From Protonemura montana (lineage: Eukaryota > Arthropoda > Insecta > Plecoptera > Nemouridae), in the NCBI GenBank assembly GCA_947568835.1, contig OX387606.1, positions 7,812,001 through 7,876,000 of the forward strand: DNA of 64,000 nucleotides. Direction: 5' to 3'. Below, one piece after another: positions 1 to 12,784 of this stretch. Position numbers and translations under genes: made by a program. Position 1 is the stretch's first letter. Each line of letters opens with the position of its first letter. A model generated the notes under the pieces. It was not told the DNA's origin. It made no database searches and saw nothing but the letters and a program-made list of their open reading frames with translations.

Positions 1-3000
1 CAAGAGACTGGCCAGCGTTCGAATCACGCACAATCTGATTAATCTGCCGCGAGCAAGGAAAGAATGCGAAGTGACATGAACGCATCAATTCAGTGGCGCG
101 GTCGACGTTTCTTGTACACGCACCCGTGCACGTTAATTACTGCACAGACGGTTCGGTGCCATCGCTTCATAGTTTTAACAATTAACGAAAGAAAGAGAGA
201 GATACATTTGTAATAATAAGAATGATAACAACGTCACTGTCATAACAAGCACCTACACCTCTGTAAATCACCCCGCGTGCTATTTTCGATTCCGGGTTCA
301 ATAGTGAAGAAGGAGTCAATTAACGTGATTTTTCAAACAATTTACCGGCCGTTTATCAACTCTTTCTCTGGTTTAAAATGACTTTGAAAAATTGCAAAAA
401 ATAGTTCACTGTGTACGATTAAGGATTGCTGTATTTATTAGGGCAATTTATCATAGTAAATGAGTTCAGATTCACGTTTTAAAGCCGATGGGAATAAACG
501 GCAATAGCAAAAGTAAAATGCACAATATCAATCTGCAGTAAAACAAATCAAGACGTGTCGTATCTAGAAGAGTTGTACCTACAAGATCTGGATCAGCAAT
601 CAAATAATCTATCACCGAGATATTTGACCTCACTGGCTCACATGATTGTGAAAGGAAGCAGATTGACATGCGCAATTCATCTCATTGGGCCTAACGCATA
701 TGACATTGAGCTGGCTACTGGCAATATAGGACACCTACATGAAAATTCAATTTTCATATCGTTAATCAATCTCTTTTGTCCTCGTATCTAAGGATTGTTA
801 CACGAGAGAAATCAGTAGCCATCACTAATGTCACCGAATACCACTGACCATAAGTTCGCCTCGTGAGTTTTGTTCTTCTTGAAAAGCGTATGATTGAGAA
901 TTATCATTGAAGCCCATCTAAAAACACAAATCATTTTTGAACTGACGAAGAACATAATATGCCAAGAACAATGGGACAATATCTAGATCTGCACACATTC
1001 CGTTAGACATGAGCATCGCGGCGATGGTGCATGGTGGTGGTAGTAAGAGCAGTAGCTCGTCTTGGCGGGAGGTAGCCGTCGGGGTCTGTTGGCGACGCTA
1101 GCACCTGATTCTTTGATTGCCGGTCGCCAAAGTGCAATCATTCAATCATCGACAAGATTGACCGATTCGATCGACGTGGCCGGAGCTTCAAGCTTGGTGA
1201 GGTGTGATTTCAATGCCGATTTCAAAAAATGCATGCGTGGCAGATACGTCTATGTAATTGACATCATACTGACATTCCGTCAGCAATTAGCATCCCTTTT
1301 TGAAACCAGTAGTACTTACAACCCCTTCCCGAGCTCTTCATATAGTTTGTTTGATTTTCAGTGGTTTGTTCATTTGTTCTTTGCTTGGCAAAACCCAAAC
1401 AGGACGTTTCTTTTTGTTAGCGGTTTGTTAACTGCTTAAAGTGCCAATGAAAAATCCTCACTTCATCGCGTTATGTTACAGCCCAATACGCAACAGGTCC
1501 TGTTTATGGAGCATATAAAGGTGGTAAAACTCAGTTGTTCAGATTCACAGCACGTGATTGACTTGTACATAAATTTCGGCATTCGCAAAAGATCTGCGGA
1601 AGCAACCTCAGGCCTGATTTGAACTTTTAGATGCAGCAAGTGAATAATGCGGATGTCTCATGATGATTGCCGGGCAAAGCTGCTCTAGACTGAGCAACAC
1701 GATTGGCTCCACGTTTGGGTTCGGTCAATACCGTTTGGCCGACGATTATTTCTAGTCGACGCAGTAAATCTGTCTTGAATTATCTAACTTTAGACTAAAC
1801 TGAATGTGCACTTAATGATGATCATTACTAAGTGCTGTTTTCTTCTGCCTACGCAGTGTACTAACGAACACTGACCATCGCATCGGAGGAGCTCTGCGCT
1901 GCCAAAATGCATTCCTGGCATTGTCCTGGTACATACACTCATTGTTGGAAACAAGAAAAATGTGCTTGCAGTTTGCACGAAAAAATGTCACACAGTACAG
2001 ATTACTTCTACAATTGTGTACCTTTCGAACAATAAGACAGCAATAAAGCCGCGATTATTTATCATTTTCACGAAAACGAATTACACCCTAGATCCGAAAC
2101 TGTAGTCACAATTAAATTGAAACGTTTTTATAAACTAAATGTACTGTCAATTAACTCAATGCAAGTAATCAGGCAATTATTAAGTTAGCATGAATGTTTG
2201 ATTCGTACTTAGCTGCAACGGGCGGCTATGGTCAAAGCTATTCCTGCACCGGCAATGCACGAAGAGTGCGTGTGGAGAGACAAAAGCAACCGATAGTAAT
2301 GGCGTCGACGACACGGGTAATTATTTTATAACGCCTACTCATTGCGCCTATCCACGTCCGACACCCTTTACTCTGTTACCAAGCCAGCGAATAATAAATT
2401 GCGTTTAATAAATCGTGGAATGGAAATAATACGTCAGTGAACAATGAGTATGTGAGACGATGACATGTAACCATTTGGCACTAGCTCAACGGCGCCCGAA
2501 ATAATAACAATCGTCTTCCAGGTGAAGAACAGAGAGAATTGCGTGAGTAACATCTTGATTCTTGAACTTGCTTGCAAACCCGTCGGGATCTTTTCATGAA
2601 GCGACGATTGAAACGGAATACTGCAGTGGACGTGCGTTAATTCGACGAGGTATCTCCATCGAGAGGTGTTATACGAGATCAAATTAGAACATGCCGAAAA
2701 AAAATGTTGGAAGAGAGTTGATTCCGTTAGAAGTTGGTAATCACAAGTTTGACGTTGATTTGATTGGCTCTTTGTAATCCGGTGGGACGCAACAAATAAG
2801 TAGTGTGAATGTCTTTTTCTTGACAAGAAAATGTAGTAGAAAGTTGTTAGCGTGGATAACTTCATTCATTAAATCTAAACGGTGAGAGAGGTGGGGGATT
2901 AGTATACGCTTAGTATTGGAGGAAATGTGGGACAGTGCGAGGCCTTGCGGCCATCAAGATTGATTTTCTTTCGATCGGATATTAATAAGAGGTGAATTGA

Positions 3001-4257
3001 ATGTTCAGTAATCATTCACGCAGCAGGACAATGATACCGATCTGTGATACGACGGCTTCTTTTTTCGAGAGGAAGTACAATAAAGAAAAAAGAAAACACG
3101 CGCCCAGATACCGCGCGTATTGCGATCTTGAATCGAATGTTGCATTTGTTAGTGAGAGCCAGTTTCCCCTGAATCTCAGGCCATTTGCTCGACGCGCGGC
3201 TTCTGCACTCACAAGCAGATATGGGTAGCTGCCGGTCACCTTATTTCTTACTATGATTGCATTCATAAAACACAAGTTGACTTGACTCCGACTGACTGCC
3301 TCAATCAGAAGCCTAATCATGCACTGTAATGACTATTTTTCTATCTACTCTAGATTTGTAATTCGCCAAGACCTTAGCGGGTTGAATGACAACTAAACTT
3401 GTCCTTCCTTTTTTGTCTTAGTGCACATTGAATCACGGAATTGCTGTTTTTTTGTTGTTGTTGCGAAGCCAGCTGTTTCACCGCACATCGAGTATAACTC
3501 TTTTACCATAACCAAAGTCGACAGCCACCCCCATAAATATTATATTACGAAATCACGACCTGCATTATGCATTTTCAAGGTACGCGAAGTTTGAAGCTTA
3601 TAATGCTACGAATGCGATGTCTAGCCACTGATACATATAGATTCTGTAATTGAAACAATCATTCCAGGAATCACCCACGCCTCTAAAACGGGTTGCGAAA
3701 TGTTTTGACCAAGTTTAGAGCGCAAAGAGCGCGCGCGCGTGTCCAAAATGGGACTATTATTCAATCCCTTGTACGAAGGTAGAGACTTGGTTGAGTCTGC
3801 TTCGGTCGGTTGCTGCATCTGGATCTGAGCTTTATGTTATGGTTGTCTCGATTGGTATTAGCATATATTTTAAGGCTGCTGAGCAGAGGGTAGAAAATCG
3901 AAGAACAAGGGGAACAAATTCTTTTTAATTAAACGCTAGATACCGTAAGAGGTCAAAACAGCAAATTTGGTTCAGTTGCAGGGAAAAAAGAAGAAATTCA
4001 CAGAACTTTTAAAAAGACATTTATGTTTTAAAGTAATAAGTACATAGAGTGCCTGATTACGCCCTCAAAACACACAGTTATAAAGGAATCAGCCTTCTTT
4101 ACACTGTTCGCAAGTTTTTTATTTTATAAAGCATCTTCCCCACATCATTTTTGGATCAAGAGGCCAAAAACAACTAGGTAACATAATTACAAGACGATGC
4201 GTTTCCTGGATTTAATAATTGGTCGTTTATCACGGATTAGAGACAATTGCACATTGT
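1..4257. other. Intergenic or intronic DNA, no gene recognised
   Basis: I see no exon, RNA gene or full mobile element here. Open frames reach about 140 codons (for example 2434-2865 on the - strand), but their translations are compositionally random, lack domains and lack flanking splice signals. Sequence is AT-rich, with a short alternating GC stretch near 3730. A divergent exon could still be missed. Confidence 0.6.
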
Positions 4258-4400
4258 TCCTTGGAAGATGGTCGAAAAGCGTTGACCGCAAACAAATGGG
4301 GTGGGTTCGGAGTTCGATGCCGGGGGCACGAGGAACGCCGGCGCCGGGTGCAGGAGTCGGTCGCGGCTCGTCTGCGCTTCGTCTCGGCATGTGAGTCAAG
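4258..4400 (+). repeat. Possible tRNA-derived SINE head
   Basis: The stretch resembles a decayed tRNA-derived Pol III head. An A-box-like segment lies around 4267-4280, the text 'aaagcgttgaccgcaaac' resembles a tRNA anticodon arm, and a B-box-like 'gagttcgatgcc' lies about 40 bases further on, near 4310-4321. GC-rich sequence follows ('acgccggcgccgggtg'), unlike the AT-rich flanks. I see no second close copy of the whole unit in the window and no clear A-tail or target duplication. It could be a chance match. Confidence 0.35.
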
Positions 4401-5290
4401 GCGGTGTTTGCGCCCGAACTTTGAGATCAGCCGATCGGTGATTTACAGACAGTTATAGAACCCATTTCTCAGTCGCCCACACTTCGGGCGACTTCGGGCT
4501 ACACGTGAGGCTAGCCGCTGGAGAGGTTTGTAGATGAAATTCGGGTCAGATAATCGAGATTCGAAGAGATGAAAGTATCATAGAAATTTCGCGGAATTCG
4601 AAGATTACGTTGGGTAAATTACAAAGGGGAATTTAACTTGATTTCATCTTTAAAAGTGCTTCAAAGTGGTTTGCAATTCTGAATATATTGGTGGGCTCAG
4701 AAAGGGTGACATGGCTCAATTTGTAGGCGCAAATTTAAATACCCTTAAAAGTAATTACCACGAGGAAAAGCTTTATTCAGCAAACAAAATTTGGCTTGGG
4801 CACAATGTTTAATTTACTTAATAGATAATTTTTCAAAACGTCAAATTATTCACGTACAGATTTTGCTTCTTTTAGGGAGCCGTCTAAAGTAGCCAAGCGT
4901 TCTAAATTGAAAACCATGAAGACATCACCGGGAAAGTCCTGCGCATCCACCACACCAATCGTGATTGGACAAACACCATTCAGAAGTACACACCAATAAT
5001 CACATCTCTGGGCTTCATCAATGGAATCTGCGAGCAAAATGATTGAAAACGTTTCGACCACCGCCTCAAATCACATCTCATTACCGGCGAAATGATCCGT
5101 TGCCGGCCATTAGATGGCAACTCACGGTCTGATGCGGTCGACTCGCTGCAACCACGTAGGCCTGGGAGTAGGTGTTAACCAAGACGCCTTGAACGTCTCG
5201 AAACTCTCGACCAGCAAATAGGAAGAAACTAGCTCTTACCATGTGTTTCGTCAAAGTTTGAAAAAAAAAATTTTTTTAAACTAAATTACG
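4401..5290. other. No gene recognised
   Basis: No coding region or RNA gene is supported. The only structure noticed is 'ggtgttaaccaa' at 5171-5182, which recurs as 'ggtgttgaccaa' just beyond the repeat element that follows, at 5670-5681. Confidence 0.5.
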
Positions 5291-5642
5291 CTAAATAGCG
5301 CTAATTTTAAACTGTCGTCCCGATAAATGGCCGCCAAATGACTACGTTGCCGACAAAAATGGAGGATGTTAATAAGTGGAGTCACCGTCGTCTCGAGTGT
5401 TAAGAAATTTAATTTGGTTATTTCTATCAGATTAATTGCATTTGAGACTGGTTTGTGCTAAATTACTCTTTATTGATGCTAACTCCAACGATTTATATAC
5501 ACGTATCGATATTTTGAGTCGTAACGATTTTATCGTAACGATTTTATTAAAAAAATGTGATCGCAAGCGCCATCGGCTGGCATCTACCGTTAACACGTGT
5601 TGTCTGCTATTTTGCCTGGACTCTGACTATCTAAATCTCATC
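5291..5642 (-). mobile_element. GAGTTTATAGG element, copy 1 (non-autonomous, MITE-like)
   Basis: This is a diverged copy, inverted relative to the orientation in which 'ctgctgagcaaac' reads on +. Shared blocks are 'agcgctaattttaaactg' at the left, 'gtcaccgtcgt(c/t)tcgagtgttaag', 'tttgagactggt', 'tatcgatattttgagtcg', 'aagcgccatcgg' and 'taacacgtg', ending in 'ctctgactat'. The block that should carry 'gctcgtttgctcagcagaaag' is largely missing, so this copy is internally deleted. It has no coding capacity. MITE-like is inferred from size, lack of ORF and terminal inverted repeats seen best in the copy at 53313. Confidence 0.75.
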
Positions 5643-8410
5643 TAATTCCAAGGTGGTTTAGGCGCCTTGGTGTTGACCAAACCATCCATTGCGACGTGGC
5701 AAAACAAGCAGACCAATAATAATTTTCTCTATAATACCAACACACAGTAAAAGTGAACAAACAAGAACAAATAAAATGTCGATCTAAGCTTGGTATCATC
5801 TTGTATGAACTCGGAATGCTTGATGCTACGCGGACTGCACCTGTGTTGCCCGGGAGGTGAAGTCAGTTTATGAGGATATCCTGGACATGGCCTCAATTGT
5901 CAGTATTATATTTTGAAAGGATGTGAAGTTGCAGGAAATTGAGCTGCAAGTGCAGTTGCAAGTAGTGTGACAACTTTTTGTTTTCTCATTTCCTAGATTC
6001 ACTTCAATGCATCCCTTAATACACTAGATTTAATTTTGAACTTCCTTGAATGCAAATTATTTTTACTGAGTATTCAGGATTCAGCTTCGTTTGTACGCAT
6101 TTAAGTTAAATAAGATCTATACATGTTGTACTGTATCTGAGTGACATTTTATCATTTTACATTTTACAATTTCCAATTTTCTAAAACTCTTTACATCCTG
6201 CATCGCTAGTTCATTCATTACACTAATCCAATTCCACTCTTCAAAAACTCTTCATAAAATGTCAACCCCTTTTATTTCCCAATTTTCTTGCGTATTCATG
6301 CCAATTTTTACCTATTAGCTTTGTCTTGTCCAATCTTCCATCACTTTCTATGCCTTCCACCCGTAAAAAGATCCATTCTATAGACGTAAAACAAGTTATT
6401 TTCTTCTTTTCCTCAATTCTTCTCATTTTAAATCTTATATTTTCTTTATAGTACTATGTCCGTTATTTCAATTTCTCCCTCATTTTGCCTGTACCTACCT
6501 GTATAGAGAAACTCCCACAGAAATTCATAACATTTATTTGCGAATTGAAATACAATGAAATCACAACCCCCTGCGATATAAAAAGATATTTGAGATGTCT
6601 TGAATTTTATTGTACCCCGTCACACCACAACTCACACTCATGCATATAAAAATGATATGAGCGATGTTCTCACACAGTCAAAAAAATAGTCATGCTGCTA
6701 GAAATTTGTTGTCAGAGTAGCCGTAGCCGGCCATGTTTGGCCCTTGCTAGTTTATCGGCTGGAAGTAACATGACAGCAGTAGATATTCGATCGAACAAGG
6801 CGGTGGTTATATGCTCGAATAAGTAAGTTATGCCCGCGTGCGGGACGGCAGGGACAATGACAGGGCGACATAGTCGAGTAGCGCCCACGCACAAATCTTC
6901 AAGTTGTACTGTCTTCAAAATTTAATCGCATCCATTGCACACGACCGGGAGAATTTTCATCTTAAGACTAAGCTTTTCTAAAACGTAGATTCCTTAAAAT
7001 TGAACAACGAGTTTTGTTACTTTTGACTACTCGAATTTCAGTTATGAGTGAGAGTGGGAGGGTAGATTTGCAAAAACCACGTTCTTTTCAAGACGAAATT
7101 GAGTCGAAATTGCACGCAGATAGTAAAATACGTGTCTAATGTGTCACAGAATTTTCAATAAATTTTAATAATTTTTCACTCTAAGTTCTGCTATTGGTTA
7201 TATAAAATATTTCCATACCCATGTCTCATCTCGCATTTTCCCCCTGATTCACACACGCGTAATTTAAAATTAACTCTCAAGTCCAGTTTTTCCACTAAAA
7301 ATCGCTCACATACCACTGATCCTGTTTGGTGATAAAATCATCTAATAGCTTCTCCATAACATATCCTGTTTTTATTCTTCTCTTCGATGTAATGCCGATC
7401 GTGTGAATGAAACGATATGCTAGTATACCTATACTTAGGTCGGGATAATATGTGTTATCATCGTGTGGCATGGTCTGGTCGACCGGTCGTTTGTAGAGAC
7501 AACATTTAGCCGCTGAAACACAATCATAATTCGTATTTTTCTGTGTCCTACCTGCTGTTCGGACGAGGCCCGTGTTAAGCGATGCCCTCGACACCAACGG
7601 GTCAACCGACGGTCAATAAAACAAATAAAACCACCTTTCACTGACCCCCATTATGCAGATGGGTATACGCGCTAAACACAAAAAACTCTTGACAGATATA
7701 TATATAAGGTATTGAATGGAAGAAGATTTAAATTGTTTTAGAACAGAATGTTTTGTATTTGCATTAATCATTGCAATTTCGCAATATCCTGTGTGTTTCT
7801 CGTATTGTGCTTGTTTCCAAAAGCTCTCTTCATATTTTTATTAAATATTTTCCGCTCATTTTAAAGTTATCCAGTTCTTTACTTAGAGTAATGCTTCCCG
7901 ACAAGCAACAAATGCGTCTTATCATATAGGAAAGCGGAGATTGCATAAACGCAAGGGCTCTCGGTATTTGCGGTGAAAGAAATTTTATTTTAGTTTTGTC
8001 GGAAGCGCGTAAGTCAGTAGGGGGATTCAGGACGGGAAACGGAAATGTACTACAGCTGAGAGCGAGTCCGCCAATATCCGCCTCCACACGCGACCACAAA
8101 GCGCCGCTGAGCGGTCCTCGATTCCGTACTGTCGAATTTCCTCAAATCGTTCGACAGCGGTGGTCAACATAACCCCACTTCCCGATATTCTTGGAGATTT
8201 CTTCGTCATCAGTCGGTTTCAACCGGCATTGGGGCACCGGTTTTTATATATTTCACTTTTTTCGTGATAGAAGTTAAGGAGCAATGAGATTGCGAAGTTT
8301 TTCAACATTGTAATAAAAAATATGCGGATTATCATGGGCTAGTGTCACTACCGTTTTCAATTGAACTCGCTTTATTGCACAAGTTCGATTAATTTATATT
8401 AAAAGATTTA
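5643..8410. other. No gene recognised
   Basis: AT-rich sequence with a long pyrimidine-leaning stretch around 6130-6490 and a short (AT)n run near 7697. The open frames at 6712-6918, 7295-7641 and 7830-8209 are short, overlap one another on the - strand and show no recognisable domain. I regard them as chance frames. Confidence 0.55.
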
Positions 8411-8844
8411 TACCGAACGGTTTGGCGTGTTGGAAACACCGGTTCTCGTGAGATCACCGAGCTGAGTCAGGTATTGGATGGATGACCATCATACCAGTTC
8501 TGTTCGGGAGAGAGGTTGGAGGGGTGACAGTTAGTACAGCAACTTCATTCGCCTCCCTTATCAATCTCTCAACAGCATGGATTTGTAGAGGAATCCTGCT
8601 GTTTGAGTTGTACCGTCCTTCGGAAGGGACGTTAATCTGGTCCCCTTGTCCCCTTGGTCCCCTTGGTGCTCTCCGACAGGAGTAGGCTACGTGCCGGCAC
8701 CGGGTTTCCTCTCCTCCCTTCTAGGCTATGTTAGGTTCATCATCATCCTCATCATCATCCACTCATTCACCGACGTCAGTAGGCCAGTGCCGCAGGGCCA
8801 GTTGTCAAAACAGTGAGTCGTCAAACACCACAAATCAATCAAAA
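8411..8844 (+). mobile_element. 5S-rRNA-derived SINE, copy 1
   Basis: The head is clearly related to 5S rRNA: 'aacaccggttctcgtgagat', 'gatcaccgagctgag' and 'ttggatggatgacc' follow the order of the 5S internal promoter region (established: 5S-derived SINEs form the SINE3 type). A body follows with 'gtccttcggaagggacgtta' and 'aggctacgtgccggcaccgg', then 'taggttcatcatcatcctca' and a tail near 'gtcgtcaaacaccac'. The same order recurs inverted at 21113-21522. The head lacks about 16 bases ('aagttaagcaacactg') kept in the other copy. No coding capacity; presumably mobilised by a LINE not seen here. Confidence 0.85.
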
Positions 8845-11800
8845 GATTTCATCAGAAAAAATGTTAAAATGGTTTCGCAAATGTACTAGTATTAATCTAG
8901 TAGTTATAAATATAAAATAATTTAAAAATAGGTGCAATAATAATACAAATATATCTAATAACTACTGCTATACTAATCAATTTAATAGTTATAAGTTTTC
9001 AAAAAACTTACTCTAGAAAAGTGAAAGAATTACCTGAGCTAAGCGTTCAGGTGTTTTGTCTTATTCTGTCTGTAACCTACTTTAAGGCAAGGGGGTGGAA
9101 AGCAAACATGTTTCTACAATTGTTATAAAAAAATACAATAATTTCTTTTAAAATCGCATTTTGTGGCAAGTCTTTGATTATTTCCTTATCTCCTCAGATC
9201 AGTCCCAAACGCGAATGTAGCAAAAACTATACGTCAAGTCCAATATGGTCAAATGACTTGGGCGTAACTGGAAAGTCATATACAGCGACAAAAAGGTCTT
9301 ACATTTTCTGCCGAAAAATATGTTTGGTACATCAGAAAATCGCACTTTGACACCAACGTTTGCTGAATAGGAACGCTCAAAGAGTAATAAAAAAAAGTTG
9401 TCGCCCATGTCGTAGAAATTTCAATCACCATGGGATGGGCAGAAAAATCTTTTGCACCGGTTGACTGCACGCTATCACAATGGCGTGACTTCCTAATGAA
9501 CGATTATAAATTCTAATTATCACATGGTCCTACCCCCCCAACACAACAGAAGAACGCGCTAAAAAAATCCATCGATTTACACTCTCTCCGTAAACATAAC
9601 CGCGTCTTAAAAAAAAATTACACGCACCTATATCGCGTATAATTCACTTGCCTCGCGCTATTATGATATGAGCTATATTGTGTTCTGAAATCCCGGAACA
9701 GATTTGAATGAATCGCTTTAATATTCATGAGCACGTAGTCGGTCGGTTGATCTGCAGCAGAGAGCGACCATGGTGCTGCACCCTATACGCGACCTAGCAA
9801 GGTCAACACGACTAGCAAGGTCTAATCACTGAGAGTGCAATCACCTGCACCATGTGTCTCGATGCCGAGGTTTAATTCGTGGTGGACGAGAAGGTGAGTG
9901 TGCCAATAGCAATGGTAATCTGTAAGGACATGCGCGATCGAACACACAATACAATAGATTACGCAGGACGTGTGGCCTACGCATTAATCAATGCCGGATC
10001 AAGTTATTTGGATCAGTTGACGTGCTGGAATTATTCTTGTTTGTGAGGTTATGTTTTATGGTCTGCAACCACGACGACGATTTCATTTTTATCTTTGGGC
10101 TTATCAGATAAGTGATTTGTTTTTTTGGAACTAGTTTAAAGTTTGGACGGAATTTATCTGGTTAGTTTTGATTTTTGATGAATTTAATCGCTACGCTAAT
10201 TCCTCAATTATACTGTAGTAGACAAAATTGTTAGCTGTCAGGGAGAATGTAAGATGACATACCACATGATGTAGTTTCTTGCTCTAATTTAAATGAAAAG
10301 AGCATACTTTTTCGGGGTCATTTGAAATCAAAAAATATTCATTACGTTATTTATATCTTTGAATTATTGACCTGGTCTAGATTAATATTTTTGGTTCTTT
10401 GTTATTGGAGAAATGTCACAGCTGCTTTTACCCTTGATTAAGTAACAGGGATAAGTTGCGAAAGGTCAGGAAAATTAGTTGTTTTACAAGGCATCAAAAA
10501 TAAAGTGTTTTAATTGTTCTTTTCGAAACAGACTTTTCTTGGTCTTGGTCTGGTGGAAAAATCAGCAACCCTTCAGCACCTTTTAAAAAATGGTATCTTA
10601 CACTGCTCGTGCTCAAGGTAGACTTTATGTGGCTGCCAAAGATGATTACACGAAAATTGTTTTTATTTCGAAATACTGTGTGGCTCACCCAAACACGAAA
10701 CACCAAACACAATTGATAAAATAAAATAAAAATAGTAAGTACAATCACCGTACCTAATGCATTAACCACCAGTCAATAAGTAATGTAATAGACCTCGACA
10801 GACAGCGTTTACATGCTAAGCGTGTATGTGGCATCGACAGTCTGAGCCTGTGATTGGCAAAGAATAAATCGATAATCCATATTGATGGACTGTACACATT
10901 ACAGCCGTCTGACATGTCTTCATTTCACATCTATTATGTGCTCAGGCATTCATCTACAACATTCGTAAATATTAATAGCTGAGATTGCAAGGCAGTCAAC
11001 TGTGCATGCGATTTCGATCGGATTGTTCCTTGTGGTCTAAGGCCGAATTAAATAAGAGACTACCTTAATTTATTTAGATATCTAATCTTTCTTATATCTT
11101 TAGCTAGTGTCTGATCGAAGCACCTTATGGCGAGCATGGTTTTGAAAGCCTCAAGTGGAAAGACAACCTTTATGTATTTGTGTAACTAGATTCGAATTAA
11201 AAAGTGTCTTTTAAAATTATTCGGATGTTCCGTTAACGTGACACTTTCGTCGCGGTTTCTGTTTGAAATTCAAAAGGATGAATATTTACATAAAATAACG
11301 TGGTAAATCAACGTTTTGCCTTGTATTGTTAATCTATGGCAAACAGTGGTACGCTTATAACGAACATAGGTAGATCTGAAGGATGTACGCTTTCGCGATA
11401 ATTTATAAACTATTCTGTTGGCATTGTCGTCCACCGTATTATTCAGAGACATGTGGTTTTGAATCAGTGTCGTTTTAGAGTAAACTCTACATTTCTGACA
11501 CAAAAAAGAAAAATTTGCAAAAACCTGAAAATTGGAAACTTTTGCCAAACTGCCAAATTTCATCACCAATATATAAAAATTGCTTAGAAAGTGATCTTAT
11601 TTAATTATAAAAATTGCTATAAATACCAAACCATATAAGGACGAATATAATTTGATTATTACAGAAAGTATTTCTATGAGCTGGAATAAATAAGAAACTT
11701 GTTGCTTGGTACGCTTCTAAATTAATTAGTAGTTAGTTTTAGCGCGTTTCAACTACCTACCTGTGTAACGAGTTCGTTACCGGCAAACTTGTGCATTTAA

Positions 11801-12648
11801 TCCGCAATCTTTTTTCGTGTATAATATAATCATAGCTAGTGTATGTATTGCACTATCATCTGGATAACGCCGATCGTACATGACAGCTCAATTGGAGTGT
11901 TCGATATGCTTCTTTATTAAAATCGTTTGCCAATACGACATTCGAAAGGAATCAACTATACCTACTTATACCCAGATACACCTGCAAGAATCACTAGATG
12001 ATATGTACTGGTGCCAGATAGTGCGTTCTGCGTCTCTTTATAATCGGGATTAGATTTGTACATATGTATGTTCATTTTGATTGAAATCATCGAATCGCTT
12101 TAGTATTTACCAGGCAAAACATTCTATAGTGACACATAATCGATCTCGTATGCTAACTGGTATGCAATTATATCATTTTAAACATGTGATTCAATTGAAA
12201 AATAATGTAAAAATAAATAGAAAACTGATCGAAACACACCTTCTGTCATGCAGATTCCAGTTTTAAACGATTTATAGTTACAAACGCACAGTGAGAGAAG
12301 CGTTTCTTTGTCAGATCATCCATTCAACTCATCGGGAAGTCATTAGACGTTGTGAATAGAATACACACTAGCTTCAAAGATTACTTTAATCGAGTTTAAT
12401 CAGAACTACAGGTATACATTATTGAAAAGCCGCAATGCACTTATATTAATAGCAATTAAACTGTGATCGTAATTTGAAATTATAAACGAACCACTCTTCT
12501 TATACGCAAAAAAAAATGTACATGATCAGAGGCTAATTTCAACCAATTAAGCCTTTTTGTCTCGAGATCTACGTTTATGGTAACAAAAACGGGTGGGGCT
12601 TTAAATTGTTTCGAGCTATGATCTGTATCAGAGTATTAATTTCCTACC
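8845..12648. other. No gene recognised
   Basis: No exon or RNA gene is supported. Frames at 9199-9470, 10494-10769 and 11270-11569 (all - strand) translate to AT-driven, hydrophobic-rich sequence without domains. AT-rich blocks occur around 8880-9000 and 11580-11660. Confidence 0.55.
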
Positions 12649-12784
12649 ATTGAGTTTATAGGTATAGTCAGAGGACTTGTAGTAATTTTAAACTTTCTGC
12701 TGAGCAAAAGAGCCATTCCATCTAGTAGCATCCTCCATTTGGCGGCTATTTTTCGCGAAGAGAGTTTAACATTAAAGCTTTGGT
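12649..12784 (+). mobile_element. GAGTTTATAGG element, copy 2 (internally deleted)
   Basis: It starts with the best-preserved left end, 'attgagtttataggtatagt', then 'cagagg', 'ttaaactttctgctgagcaa' and 'agagcc', and jumps directly to the right-hand module ('ccatctagtagcatcctcca', 'ggcggctatttttcgcgaag', 'agtttaacatta'). About 230-250 internal bases are missing compared with full copies. The right end reads 'aaagctttggta', not the inverted repeat seen at 53631. Confidence 0.8.

Noticed and set aside
2434-2865. 143-codon open frame on the - strand
   Set aside because: Composition looks random (Ser, His, Phe and Leu rich), there is no domain, and no splice-bounded structure or neighbouring exon was found.
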